A stretch of 64,000 nt of DNA from Sedimenticola_A sp040506425 (GTDB lineage: Bacteria; Pseudomonadota; Gammaproteobacteria; Chromatiales; Chromatiaceae). Under the pieces are notes generated by a model. That model did not search any database and was not told the origin of the DNA. It saw only the letters and a list, made by a program, of their open reading frames with translations. Both the position numbers and the translations under genes were made by a program. Positions 16,832-24,542 of the stretch are shown in pieces. Location: assembly GCA_965224515.1 (NCBI GenBank), contig OZ245051.1, positions 3,224,001 through 3,288,000 on the forward strand, read 5' to 3'. Each line of letters starts with the position of its first letter. Position 1 is the first letter of the stretch.

Positions 16832-17771
16832 AGCGCTTTATAAAGGTCTGGAGTTCATCGATTGGCAGGTGGTTGATCCCAGCCGCACCTTTTCGGCCTC
16901 CGCCTGAAGGGAAACTGCTGCACAGCTCATCTGCACCTCTCTTATTGTTCATCGGTGCCCTCACGCTAACCAGGTAGCCACTCTGCCTGTTGTAGCTCAG
17001 GATGGCGTGTGCCCGCCCTGGGAATTCATTTGCAAGCTGATTGCCATAAACCCCGCTGATTCGGCGTGACCATGGGGCATCAGGCAGTATGACTACAGCT
17101 ATGGCGTCATTTTCGAACTCGGGCTTGATCAGCCGGGCACTTGCAAGATCACCCAGGTAGCCATCCCGAAGTTGTTCGAATGCCGACTGGCCGTCCGAAA
17201 TGAAATCAAAAGGCGACGGGTAACGGATAAGCTCCTTGTAGAGCTCCTGTGGTGCAAAGTGCAGATCATCAATGCAACTGCCGTAACCGTTATAGTTGAT
17301 ACAGACTCCCAGCAGCTTCAGTTTTTCCAGATCATCGGCACTGATATTCAGGGTCTTGGCGCCCTCTTCAGCACTGGAGATCATATTGTCACCAAAAGCG
17401 GCCGTTACCGCCCACTCCCGGTATCTGCCCTGAAGCTGTTTATCTACCAGCAGGCTGGTGCATGTGTTGGGATCGGTATCGATAATCGCTGTCAGGTTGG
17501 GATGCTCAGGTATATCACCCGGCATGTGGTGATCGACATAATAAACCCTGGCGCCTGCCTGTAATATTCTACTGAGATCATGACTGTTTTTAGCCAACGA
17601 AATATCAAGCACGGTTATCTCGTCACCCTGTACAGGATTCACCTGTTCAAGAAGTTTGATGTCACGCTTTATACCTGTGACCAGGGTTGCATCTTTTGGA
17701 GTATCCAGTCGCAGTTGAATTAGGGCACAGATGCCGTCAGCATCGCCATTGAAAACGTCAAATACATTCAT
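16809..17771 (-). CDS. DHH-family phosphoesterase of unknown substrate
   Basis: 320-residue protein with the DHH hydrolase motifs DVFNGDADGICALIQL (residues 4-19), TVLDISLAKN, YYVDHHMPGDI (near 96) and DTDPNTCTSLL. It ends in a DHHA1-like SSFPSGGGRKGAAGINHLP segment (near 290). The metal-binding Asp and His residues are intact, so it should hydrolyse a phosphodiester. RecJ, NrnA and c-di-AMP phosphodiesterases share this fold, and it is not close enough to any of them for me to name a substrate. It stands alone between convergent gluQ and the cysteine-rich gene. Confidence 0.8.
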   Translation of the reverse strand: MNVFDVFNGDADGICALIQLRLDTPKDATLVTGIKRDIKLLEQVNPVQGDEITVLDISLAKNSHDLSRILQAGARVYYVDHHMPGDIPEHPNLTAIIDTDPNTCTSLLVDKQLQGRYREWAVTAAFGDNMISSAEEGAKTLNISADDLEKLKLLGVCINYNGYGSCIDDLHFAPQELYKELIRYPSPFDFISDGQSAFEQLRDGYLGDLASARLIKPEFENDAIAVVILPDAPWSRRISGVYGNQLANEFPGRAHAILSYNRQSGYLVSVRAPMNNKRGADELCSSFPSGGGRKGAAGINHLPIDELQTFIKRFSEQYPG

Positions 17772-17910
17772 GTCTGATAGGTAATGGCTTTATGGATTAT
17801 GAGGAAAGCCATGATCATATACAGGTTGAGTATTCAACTCTACCGCGAATAAGAAGAATAGCCTGGTGTGACAGGAGTGGAGAATAATCACCACCGCTAC
17901 ACCCTGATGT

Positions 17911-18168
17911 CTAGACACCGTATTTTTTGAAGATCTCCTGCCTGACCGGGCAAGTACAAACCTGTTGTTCGCCAAGACTGGATTTGTAAGGGCAGTAATG
18001 ACCGTCCTCTTTTTCACATAACAGCGTGCAATACTTTTTATTTGTCTGGCAGAAACCGATGCCACAAAGTTCAAAATCAGGATCAGTCAGACAGGCATGA
18101 TCCTTAATGCACTTGTCTGCCTCATCAATAATTTCTGAAGAGATTTTATACTGAACAGTCTGTTTCAT
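17911..18168 (-). CDS. Cysteine-rich small protein, function unknown
   Basis: 85-residue soluble protein with nine cysteines spread over its middle and end (C20, C26, C35, C40, C47, C51, C58, C70, C72), arranged as DKCIKDHAC, LCGIGFC, YCTLLC, YC and CTCP. There is no signal peptide or membrane span. A strong AGGAGGTGGG stands upstream of the ATG, so it is very probably translated. The spacing suggests metal or iron-sulfur binding, but it matches no ferredoxin pattern I recognise. Its neighbours give no functional clue. Confidence 0.6.
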   Translation of the reverse strand: MKQTVQYKISSEIIDEADKCIKDHACLTDPDFELCGIGFCQTNKKYCTLLCEKEDGHYCPYKSSLGEQQVCTCPVRQEIFKKYGV

Positions 18169-18544
18169 AACACCTTACCCACCTCCTGACCACCATACAT
18201 ATACGGCTATTCCATTAGCCTTTTAGTTCCCATAAGTCCTTGTGCTTATTAGGATTATTATCACTCCATGATTTCAAATATATGACCGGCTGACAATCAT
18301 TTTTTATTATCTGCGACTCAAAAAGCGATTGCCCAATCATCCCAGTTCTTTCGTTCCCATAGGTGTTGGACCGGAAGAAACAATACACGGTGAACGTTAT
18401 ACAATATGTAACCTTGCGTCTTGTAGTCTTCCAGCATGTTTCGGTGATCTGTATCTCAAGATAGATGTGATAGTGGTTACGTATCTCAATAATTTGTCTT
18501 GATAAAGTGCGGTGCACCATACAAGCTCAATACAGGGCTCTCTT
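18169..18544. other. Intergenic region between cysteine-rich gene and HDOD-GGDEF gene
   Basis: About 375 AT-rich bases between divergent genes. Open frames here lack ribosome sites and protein-like composition. It must contain promoters for both neighbours, but I see no convincing pair of -35 and -10 boxes and no repeat. Confidence 0.4.
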
Positions 18545-20545
18545 ATGCTAAAGATCAGGACAGGTGCAATGGATGACACCTCAGTCTTAAAACCTCCGGA
18601 TGATCAGCAGATCAGGGACCTGTTTACTGCCGATATCCAGGAGTTACCCCCTGTCCCCGCGGTAGCCATAAAGCTTCTTCAACTGACAGCTGATGAAGAT
18701 GTAAAAATAACCCAGCTTTCCCGTGTAATTGAAACGGACCCGACACTTGCTGCAAAAATCCTGCGCATGGTCAATTCAGCTGCCTATCAGTTGCCAAAAC
18801 ATATAACTTCTCTTCCCCATGCGGTGACCATACTGGGGTTTTCAAGGATCAGGCAGATAGCACTGGGGATTTCACTCTATCAACACCTGAAACGCCATCT
18901 CTCCTCTCCTGATTTCGATCTTTTTCACTACTGGCAACACTGTCTTACGGTTGCAACTCTAGCCAAATCACTGGCCCAAAGCACAGGTTACGCAGAGCCG
19001 GATACCGCCTACGTTGCAGGCTTGCTGCACGATATTGGAAAGCTTGTTCTGGAAGCACACGGCAAGATCAGTTACAGCGAGATTATTGCCAGCGTGGGAA
19101 CCAACCGGGAAGTGTTGATAGATACTGAAAGAAAACTGCTGGGTGCAGGACATGATGACGTAGGATCCTATATTTGCAAAAAATGGGGATTGCCGGATCA
19201 AGTAACCACAGTCGTCAGGTTTCATCACCGTAGTTTTAATGAGTCAGGCCTATCCAGCGAGGATGAGAAACTGGTTGCAATAGTTGCCCTGGCCAATTTC
19301 ATTGCCTGGACTCAAGGCATCGGTTCGGTAAATCTCTGTTGTCCAGTGATCCTGCAACCCGAAGTGGAAGAGCATATTGAGCTTGATAAGCTGGACCTTC
19401 CCTCTATGCTTCAGTACCTCGATCGGGAAGTCTCTGAAATCGGAAAATTTTATCAGCTCCAATTTCCGACCAGTGATGAGTTGAGGGTCAACCTGTTACG
19501 TGCGACATTGCAGTTAAATCGAATCAATTCCAAATCCTACTTCGATTCGGAAACACCGCCTGCTCCTGCCGGTGAAAGCCTACTCACGCCTCACCATAGC
19601 CATGATCCAGACGAAATAATCCAGATGACCCTTGAAGCGATTCACAGGGAGATGAACTTTCAAACCCTGATCTATTTAAAGGCCGACCCAGTCAGCAGAA
19701 AACTTGTTTTTAACCATTCACACCCCCCTGAAACAAAGATGATGTACCAAGATTTCCAGGTAGGCCTGACACCTACTTCCGGAGCATTTATTGACTGTCT
19801 CCGAACGCGCTCACCTGTAATCGCCAACGGAAAAACACCTGGTGAACAAAAAACATTAGATCTTCTGGGTGCAACACAGTTGGGATTAGCTCCGGTGGCC
19901 GGTGGCGGGCGGTTAATGGGCATCGTGGTGGTAATACCTTCCTCTGATAAGCAGCTGTCAAAAATTGCCGATCTGGGTGGTTTAGGCCTTGTGTCGACAG
20001 AACTTGGACTTGCCCTCGAACACGCCGAACTCTTTCAAACCATCAAGAACCAGGCAGACCTCGATTCCCTGACCGGCCTATTCAACCGTCGTTCATTTCT
20101 AATCCACCTGGAGAGAATTCACGAACAACATAATGAGTTAGCACAATACATCGCGGTCGGCATGGTGGATGTAGACTATTTCAAGAATGTGAACGATCAG
20201 TTCGGCCATGCCACGGGAGACAAGGTGCTCAGTATTGTCGCAGACACAATGAGTGCAGTTAATCGAAGCGATGATCTCATTGGCCGCTACGGGGGGGATG
20301 AGTTCATATTTGCCCTGACCGGGGTATCTGAAAGCGGTGCCGTACTTTTTGCAGAACGTATACGAAAAGCGATCGAGAACAAGGGCAAGCTGCTAGCCAA
20401 ACGATTTGATGGTTTACAACTCAGTGTCAGCATCGGCCTGGCAATCCAGGATCGGCCTGAACAGACTGTAATGTCTTTGATAAAGGATGCGGACGATGCC
20501 CTCTACAAAGCAAAACATCAAGGAAAAAACAGGGTTATTATCTGA
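18545..20545 (+). CDS. HDOD-GAF-diguanylate cyclase (GGDEF) signalling protein
   Basis: 666-residue cytoplasmic protein. An N-terminal HDOD domain (about 25-230) holds VPAVAIKLLQLTADED and the HD motif GLLHDIGKLVLEAHG (near 162). A GAF-like sensor region (about 350-490) follows, then a GGDEF domain (about 505-660) with DSLTGLFNRRSF and intact GRYGGDEF (near 583). An RxxD inhibitory site (RSDD) stands five residues before GGDEF, so c-di-GMP synthesis with product inhibition is expected. Start is uncertain: ATG 18545 (after AGGG), ATG 18569 (after AGGACAGG) or GTG 18512. It has no operon partner. Confidence 0.88.
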   Translation: MLKIRTGAMDDTSVLKPPDDQQIRDLFTADIQELPPVPAVAIKLLQLTADEDVKITQLSRVIETDPTLAAKILRMVNSAAYQLPKHITSLPHAVTILGFSRIRQIALGISLYQHLKRHLSSPDFDLFHYWQHCLTVATLAKSLAQSTGYAEPDTAYVAGLLHDIGKLVLEAHGKISYSEIIASVGTNREVLIDTERKLLGAGHDDVGSYICKKWGLPDQVTTVVRFHHRSFNESGLSSEDEKLVAIVALANFIAWTQGIGSVNLCCPVILQPEVEEHIELDKLDLPSMLQYLDREVSEIGKFYQLQFPTSDELRVNLLRATLQLNRINSKSYFDSETPPAPAGESLLTPHHSHDPDEIIQMTLEAIHREMNFQTLIYLKADPVSRKLVFNHSHPPETKMMYQDFQVGLTPTSGAFIDCLRTRSPVIANGKTPGEQKTLDLLGATQLGLAPVAGGGRLMGIVVVIPSSDKQLSKIADLGGLGLVSTELGLALEHAELFQTIKNQADLDSLTGLFNRRSFLIHLERIHEQHNELAQYIAVGMVDVDYFKNVNDQFGHATGDKVLSIVADTMSAVNRSDDLIGRYGGDEFIFALTGVSESGAVLFAERIRKAIENKGKLLAKRFDGLQLSVSIGLAIQDRPEQTVMSLIKDADDALYKAKHQGKNRVII

Positions 20546-20577
20546 GCACTGTTATTAGTGCATCTTGAGTTTCGCGG

Positions 20578-20971
20578 CCCTTGTGGGTCGGGTTTTCACA
20601 CTCCGGGCACAAGAGCCCGACATGTCGGCCTGAAGGCCGACCTACTGGTCGTGTATTTGACCCGGCCTCTCTCTGGGGTGCGGGTGTTTTGTTCGCTATG
20701 TTCCGATTACGAGCTGATAAATCGACGCAATTGTTTCTGCAACCCTTGTAGGTCGGGCTTTCACACTCCGGGCACAAGAGCCCGACATGTCGGCCTGAAG
20801 GCCGACCTACTGGTCGTGTATTTGCCCCGACCTCTCTCTGGGGTGCGGGTGTTTTGTTCGCTATGTTCCGGTTACGAGCTGATAAATCGACGCAATTGTT
20901 TCTGCAACCCTTGTAGGTCGGGCTTCAGTCCGATGTGTCGGCCTGAAGGCCGACCTACTGGTCGGGTGTTT
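20578..20971. repeat. 165-bp direct repeats containing REP-like palindromes
   Basis: Two complete 165-base units (starting at 20581 and 20746) and a third, shortened unit (from 20911) lie directly after the GGDEF gene. Each unit starts TTGTAGGTCGGG, has a first hairpin (GTCGGGC with GCCCGAC), a second hairpin TCGGCCTGAAGGCCGA and a spacer that includes ATAAATCGACGCAATTG. The units are nearly identical, which indicates recent duplication. The hairpin core also occurs at 31106-31151. Open frames crossing this block are artefacts. Confidence 0.9.
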
Positions 20972-21127
20972 GACCCCGTCGCTCCTGCGCATCCCTCGGC
21001 TCTGGCATCCTGCTTCACTCTACCTCCTGCATCTGACCCACAGGGATGCGGGAAATGCAAAAGGATTGCCGGGAGCAATCCTTGCCCTGCAGTCGTGCGC
21101 CCGCGGCATACCGTACATCCTGTACAT

Positions 21128-21160
21128 AAAAAAACGGGGCCCGAAGGCCCCGTCTCTTTT
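21128..21160 (-). terminator. Intrinsic terminator of fccAB
   Basis: On the minus strand ACGGGGCC, a TTCG loop and GGCCCCGT are followed directly by a run of seven T residues, 24 bases past the fccB stop. The stem is eight pairs with a very stable tetraloop. The reverse side has only a short T run, so it mainly serves fccAB. Confidence 0.88.
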
Positions 21161-21176
21161 GGCGTTACAAAAACAA

Positions 21177-22466
21177 TCAGCCGAAGATATCGTGGGTGAT
21201 GTTCTTGAACCAGCTGTGGGCGTAAGCCACTTCACGCTTGAACACCTCTGGGCTCGCATCGCCGGGGGTCAGACCACCGGATACCTTGGTGATCTTGGAT
21301 CCGTCTTCCGCCAGGCGGTAAACCGCGGCAACGGAGAAACCATGATCCTTGGCTGCAATGGAGTAGCAGGTGTTGACGTAAGATGGCGTACCAGGCTCGT
21401 GACCGTTGAGCATGGCAACGATTGCCGCTGCGCACACCTTGGCCTGGGAGTTACCCGCGTAACCGGACTTGGGCATGCCGGTGGCAACAGAGGCGTCACC
21501 AATGACATGGATGCCGGCGTGAATGGTGGACTCGAAAGTAGCCAGGTCCACAGGACACCAGCCCTTGTCGTTGGCCAGACCAGCCGCGGAGCCAATGGCA
21601 CCACCGACCTGAGCAGGAATGACGTTGAGCACGTCTGCCTTGATCTCATCACCGAAAGCGGTAGTCACGGAACGCGCACCGGCGTTGACCTTGACCACAC
21701 CAGCCTCTTCCTGGGCACCGTGCCACTCGATCATGGCATTGTCGGTCTCATAACCGTAGAACTTCTTCCAGGCGCCGGTGAACAGGCCCATCTTGGAGAA
21801 CTTGGGCTTGGGATCCAGCATGATGATCTTGGACTTGGGCTTGTGCTGCTTCAGATAGTGAGCAATCTGGCTGGCACGCTCATAGGGTCCAGGAGGACAA
21901 CGGAAAGGATTTGGCGGTGGTGCGATAACCACGGTACCACCGTCTTTCATCGCCTCGAGCTGCTTGCGCAGGGTCACGGTCTGGGGACCGGCCTTCCAGG
22001 CGTGGGGGATGTCGTTGGCAACATTTGCATCGTAGCCTTCGATGGTGCCCCACTTGAAGTCGATACCGGGAGCAACCACGCAACGGTCGTAGCCGAAGCT
22101 CTTGCCGCCGGCAGTCTTGACGGTGCGGGACTTGGCGTCGATACCGGTGACCTTGTCGTTGACGACTTTGACACCGTGCTTGCCAAGACCGGAGTAACCG
22201 AACTTGATGGAATCGATGGAACGGTCACCACCCAGTACCTCGTTACTCATGTAACAGGTGTAGTAGTGTTTGTTCGCCTCGATGAGGGTCACGTCCACTG
22301 TGGGATCCGCCATGCGGATGTACTTGGCTGCAGTCGCACCGGCGGTACCACCACCAACAACAACAACCTTCTTGCTTGCGCCCAGAGCAATGTAGGGGAC
22401 GCCAACCATGCCGGCAGCTGTTGCTGCACCAGCGGTCTGGATAAATCCACGACGAGTAATTTTCAT
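21177..22466 (-). CDS. fccB: Flavocytochrome c sulfide dehydrogenase, flavoprotein subunit
   Basis: Oxidises sulfide in the periplasm, passing electrons to the FccA haems. The 429-residue precursor begins with a Tat signal, MKITRRGFIQTAGAA, cleaved near residue 30. The FAD fold VVVVGGGTAGATAAKYI follows. The cysteine in HYYTCYMSNEVLGG matches the covalent 8-alpha-cysteinyl FAD site of Allochromatium FccB. The cysteines of FRCPPGPYERA and NTCYSIAAK fit the active-site disulfide pair. A GTAGGAGGC ribosome site precedes the ATG, 18 bases after fccA. Sulfide:quinone reductase is the closest other family, but FccA beside it and the covalent-FAD motif settle the call. Confidence 0.96.
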   Translation of the reverse strand: MKITRRGFIQTAGAATAAGMVGVPYIALGASKKVVVVGGGTAGATAAKYIRMADPTVDVTLIEANKHYYTCYMSNEVLGGDRSIDSIKFGYSGLGKHGVKVVNDKVTGIDAKSRTVKTAGGKSFGYDRCVVAPGIDFKWGTIEGYDANVANDIPHAWKAGPQTVTLRKQLEAMKDGGTVVIAPPPNPFRCPPGPYERASQIAHYLKQHKPKSKIIMLDPKPKFSKMGLFTGAWKKFYGYETDNAMIEWHGAQEEAGVVKVNAGARSVTTAFGDEIKADVLNVIPAQVGGAIGSAAGLANDKGWCPVDLATFESTIHAGIHVIGDASVATGMPKSGYAGNSQAKVCAAAIVAMLNGHEPGTPSYVNTCYSIAAKDHGFSVAAVYRLAEDGSKITKVSGGLTPGDASPEVFKREVAYAHSWFKNITHDIFG

Positions 22467-22484
22467 ATTGGCTTGCCTCCTACC

Positions 22485-23111
22485 TTATTTATGACTTGCG
22501 TAGTAGTGAGCAAGATCTTCAGCCAGCTGGGCTTTGCTCATCTTCGGATGCTCGGCGATCATTTTATCAACCGCTTTCTTCATCTTCTTCTCAGGATTAT
22601 TGTGACCGTTCAGATAATCCATGATGGTGTACTTCATGTAAGGCATCCACTGGCCGGCCAGGGGAGTATCCTCCACGGAGGTACCGCCATCTTCATGGCA
22701 TTTTTCACAATAGTTATCGTGAAGCTTCTTACCCATGGCAGCCTTGTCATCTGCAGCTATCTGAGCGTAGCCGTTATAGGGTTGAGCCGAGAAGAAAGCA
22801 GCCATCTGCTCGATCTCTTTATCGCTGTAACCTTTTGCTATGCGGGTCATGATGGTGCTGTGGCGCTCGCCGGACTTGTAGTCCTCCATCACTTCCACAA
22901 TGTAGTCGGCTTCAAGGCCAGCGATTGTGGGGGTTGCAGGTCCCATGCTGTCGCCGAGGGTGCCGTGGCAGCCTGCACAGGTGTTGGCCAGCATAGCTGC
23001 CGGGCCAGATTTGAAAGTTTGCGGTGCAACGGACATCTTTGTTTGCTGAGTGGTACACCCGACAGCAATAGCTGCTGCCAGTGCAGACACCGTTAGAAGA
23101 CGTATATGCAT
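22485..23111 (-). CDS. fccA: Flavocytochrome c sulfide dehydrogenase, dihaem cytochrome subunit
   Basis: Dihaem class I cytochrome c that accepts electrons from FccB. The 208 residues carry CAGCH (near 46) and CEKCH (near 136), each in its own cytochrome domain, with distal Met candidates downstream. The N-terminus MHIRLLTVSALAAAIAVGC fits a lipoprotein signal with lipid-bearing Cys19, and Thr at +2 would favour the outer membrane. A GGAGGAAAT ribosome site precedes the ATG. It forms an operon with fccB. Lipid anchoring is inference from the signal sequence. Confidence 0.92.
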   Translation of the reverse strand: MHIRLLTVSALAAAIAVGCTTQQTKMSVAPQTFKSGPAAMLANTCAGCHGTLGDSMGPATPTIAGLEADYIVEVMEDYKSGERHSTIMTRIAKGYSDKEIEQMAAFFSAQPYNGYAQIAADDKAAMGKKLHDNYCEKCHEDGGTSVEDTPLAGQWMPYMKYTIMDYLNGHNNPEKKMKKAVDKMIAEHPKMSKAQLAEDLAHYYASHK

Positions 23112-23205
23112 ATTTCCTCCAGAGTGATTGAGTATCCTGGAAGCAGCCCCAGGTTTTACCTGTTGTCACTGCCACCAAGTTTCTTATTATTTTGACCGAA
23201 AAAAC

Positions 23206-23232
23206 GATTAGCTAATCATTGTGTACAGTCAA
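23206..23232 (-). promoter_or_regulatory. Candidate fccAB promoter/operator region with palindrome
   Basis: On the minus strand TTGACT (23232-23227) is followed by the perfect 12-base palindrome GATTAGCTAATC (23217-23206), about 95 bases upstream of fccA. A clear -10 box at the right spacing is missing (nearest TAATCG), which would suit an activator- or repressor-controlled promoter. This rests on sequence alone. Confidence 0.3.
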
Positions 23233-23514
23233 TATTTCCAGAACTGTTCGCGAATCAGAACTGAATTTCTAATTTTCAACCAGGTAAATAATAATTTCAA
23301 TAACAATAAGAACTTAAGTAAAAGCTGATGTGTTTTTGGAATTGAGTTACAGACAGCTAAACCGTATTTAAAACATTGTGCTGAAGGGGTGGGTAAAAGG
23401 TAGACACCAGATATTTATCATGCAGATCCGCCGGGAAAGATCGGATCATACACACGGAGAGATAACAGGCCGGCGGCGGTGGGGACAGGGTCAGAAACAG
23501 GTTTCCGGTTTGAA
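23233..23514. other. Intergenic region between fccAB promoter and tRNA-Leu
   Basis: About 280 bases with no protein-like frame. The part nearest fccA is AT-rich. The part nearest the tRNA (23390-23514) lies downstream of tRNA-Leu on the minus strand, where a terminator would be expected, but no strong hairpin with a T run is visible. Confidence 0.4.
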
Positions 23515-23602
23515 TGGTGCCCGGGGCCGGACTTGAACCGGCACGATCGCAATGATCGGCGGATTTTAAGTCCGCTGCGTCTACCAATTTCGCCACCCGG
23601 GC
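23515..23602 (-). tRNA. tRNA-Leu (anticodon TAA)
   Basis: An 88-nt class II tRNA on the minus strand. The acceptor GCCCGGG pairs with CCCGGGC, the D arm is GGCGAAATTGGTAGACGC, the anticodon loop is CTTAAAA (anticodon TAA), and there is a long variable arm and the T arm GGTTCAAGTCC. CCA is encoded. It is third in a Gly-Cys-Leu series, the same order as glyW-cysT-leuZ of Escherichia coli. Confidence 0.96.
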
Positions 23603-23628
23603 CGGGTATACATGCTACGGAAAGAAAA

Positions 23629-23702
23629 TGGAGGCTGAGCCCGGAATCGAACCGAGGTCCACGGCTTTGCAGGCCGCTGCATAACCACTCTGCCACTCAG
23701 CC
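23629..23702 (-). tRNA. tRNA-Cys (anticodon GCA)
   Basis: A 74-nt tRNA on the minus strand. The acceptor GGCTGAG pairs with CTCAGCC, discriminator T precedes an encoded CCA, the anticodon stem-loop has GGCCTGCAAAGCC (anticodon GCA) and the T loop is GGTTCGATTCC. It lies between tRNA-Leu (26 bases away) and tRNA-Gly. Confidence 0.96.
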
Positions 23703-23766
23703 ATTAACTGTTTCGAGGCGGAAAGTATCCTGTATAAAGGCAGGTTTTTCCAGCCTTATATGGACG

Positions 23767-23792
23767 AAACCCCGAGCACTGACTCGGGGTTT
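23767..23792 (-). terminator. Terminator-like hairpin between tRNA-Gly and tRNA-Cys
   Basis: AAACCCCGAG, a six-base loop and CTCGGGGTTT form a ten-pair stem just after tRNA-Gly on the minus strand. The T run is only three bases. It may end part of the pgsA-tRNA-Gly transcript or guide tRNA processing. Confidence 0.5.
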
Positions 23793-23802
23793 ATCCTGAA
23801 TT

Positions 23803-23878
23803 TGGAGCGGGAAACGAGATTCGAACTCGCGACCCCAACCTTGGCAAGGTTGTGCTCTACCAGCTGAGCTATTCCCGC
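23803..23878 (-). tRNA. tRNA-Gly (anticodon GCC)
   Basis: A 76-nt tRNA on the minus strand. The acceptor GCGGGAA pairs with TTCCCGC apart from a central wobble, the D arm is AGCTCAGCTGGTAGAGC, the anticodon loop is TTGCCAA (anticodon GCC) and the T arm is GAGTTCGAATCTC. CCA is encoded. It follows pgsA by about 65 bases, the same arrangement as in Escherichia coli. Confidence 0.97.
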
Positions 23879-23943
23879 ATCACCAGATGCGCGGGCTATT
23901 GTAATGTTCCAGTCATTACTGTCAAGAGAAATAATCCGGAAAG

Positions 23944-24534
23944 CTAATTATTTACCTCTGTTTCCTCGCTTTTCCCAGGTACCGCGCTGAGACTCGGCCA
24001 TGCAGCCTTGACATACACGATCATGGACCAGAGAGTCAGAATAACCGCGGCATAGAGCAGAACGTAGCCTATGGTATAGATCGGCAGCCCCAACACGGGG
24101 TCCCTGTAGATCAGCAGAAAGATGGCCATCATCTGGAATGCCGTTTTGATTTTACCGATGACCGATACGGCAACCTGCGCCCGGGCACCGATCTCTGCCA
24201 TCCACTCCCTGAGAGCCGAAATTGTAATCTCCCTGCCGATGATCACTGCCACAGGGACGGCCAACATGGGCGTCGGGTCGGCCTCAACGAGCAGAATCAA
24301 GGCCGTGGCCACCATCAGTTTATCTGCTACGGGATCGAGAAACGCACCAAGGGGTGAAACCTGTTCGAGCTTTCGCGCCAGGTAACCGTCAAGCCAATCG
24401 GTGATGGCGGCCAGGGCAAACACAATTGCACATACCTGGGCAGCCTTCTCCCAGGGCAGGTAGAAGATGACCACGAATACCGGTATCAGGGCGATACGCA
24501 GCAAAGTGAGAATGTTAGGTATGTTAAGCAGCAT
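23944..24534 (-). CDS. pgsA: CDP-diacylglycerol-glycerol-3-phosphate 3-phosphatidyltransferase
   Basis: Inner-membrane enzyme that makes phosphatidylglycerophosphate, the precursor of phosphatidylglycerol and cardiolipin. The 196 residues contain the CDP-alcohol phosphotransferase motif with its spaced Asp residues (TDWLDGYLARKLEQVSPLGA, near 44, then FLDPVADK) and about five hydrophobic segments. It begins 8 bases after uvrC ends, so it is in the uvrY-UDG-uvrC-pgsA transcript. Confidence 0.96.
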   Translation of the reverse strand: MLLNIPNILTLLRIALIPVFVVIFYLPWEKAAQVCAIVFALAAITDWLDGYLARKLEQVSPLGAFLDPVADKLMVATALILLVEADPTPMLAVPVAVIIGREITISALREWMAEIGARAQVAVSVIGKIKTAFQMMAIFLLIYRDPVLGLPIYTIGYVLLYAAVILTLWSMIVYVKAAWPSLSAVPGKSEETEVNN

Positions 24535-24542
24535 ACTCCCGC

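Noticed and set aside
18215..18520. 101-codon minus-strand frame upstream of the cysteine-rich gene
   Set aside because: Composition is unlike a folded protein, it has no clear ribosome site, and it covers the promoter region of the HDOD-GGDEF gene.
20558..21199. 213-codon frame over the 165-bp repeats
   Set aside because: The product is an artefact of the palindromic repeats and continues into the fccAB terminator. It has no ribosome site.
20970..23096. 708-codon plus-strand open frame
   Set aside because: It is antisense to fccB and fccA, whose family motifs are clear. G+C-rich third positions leave the opposite strand open.
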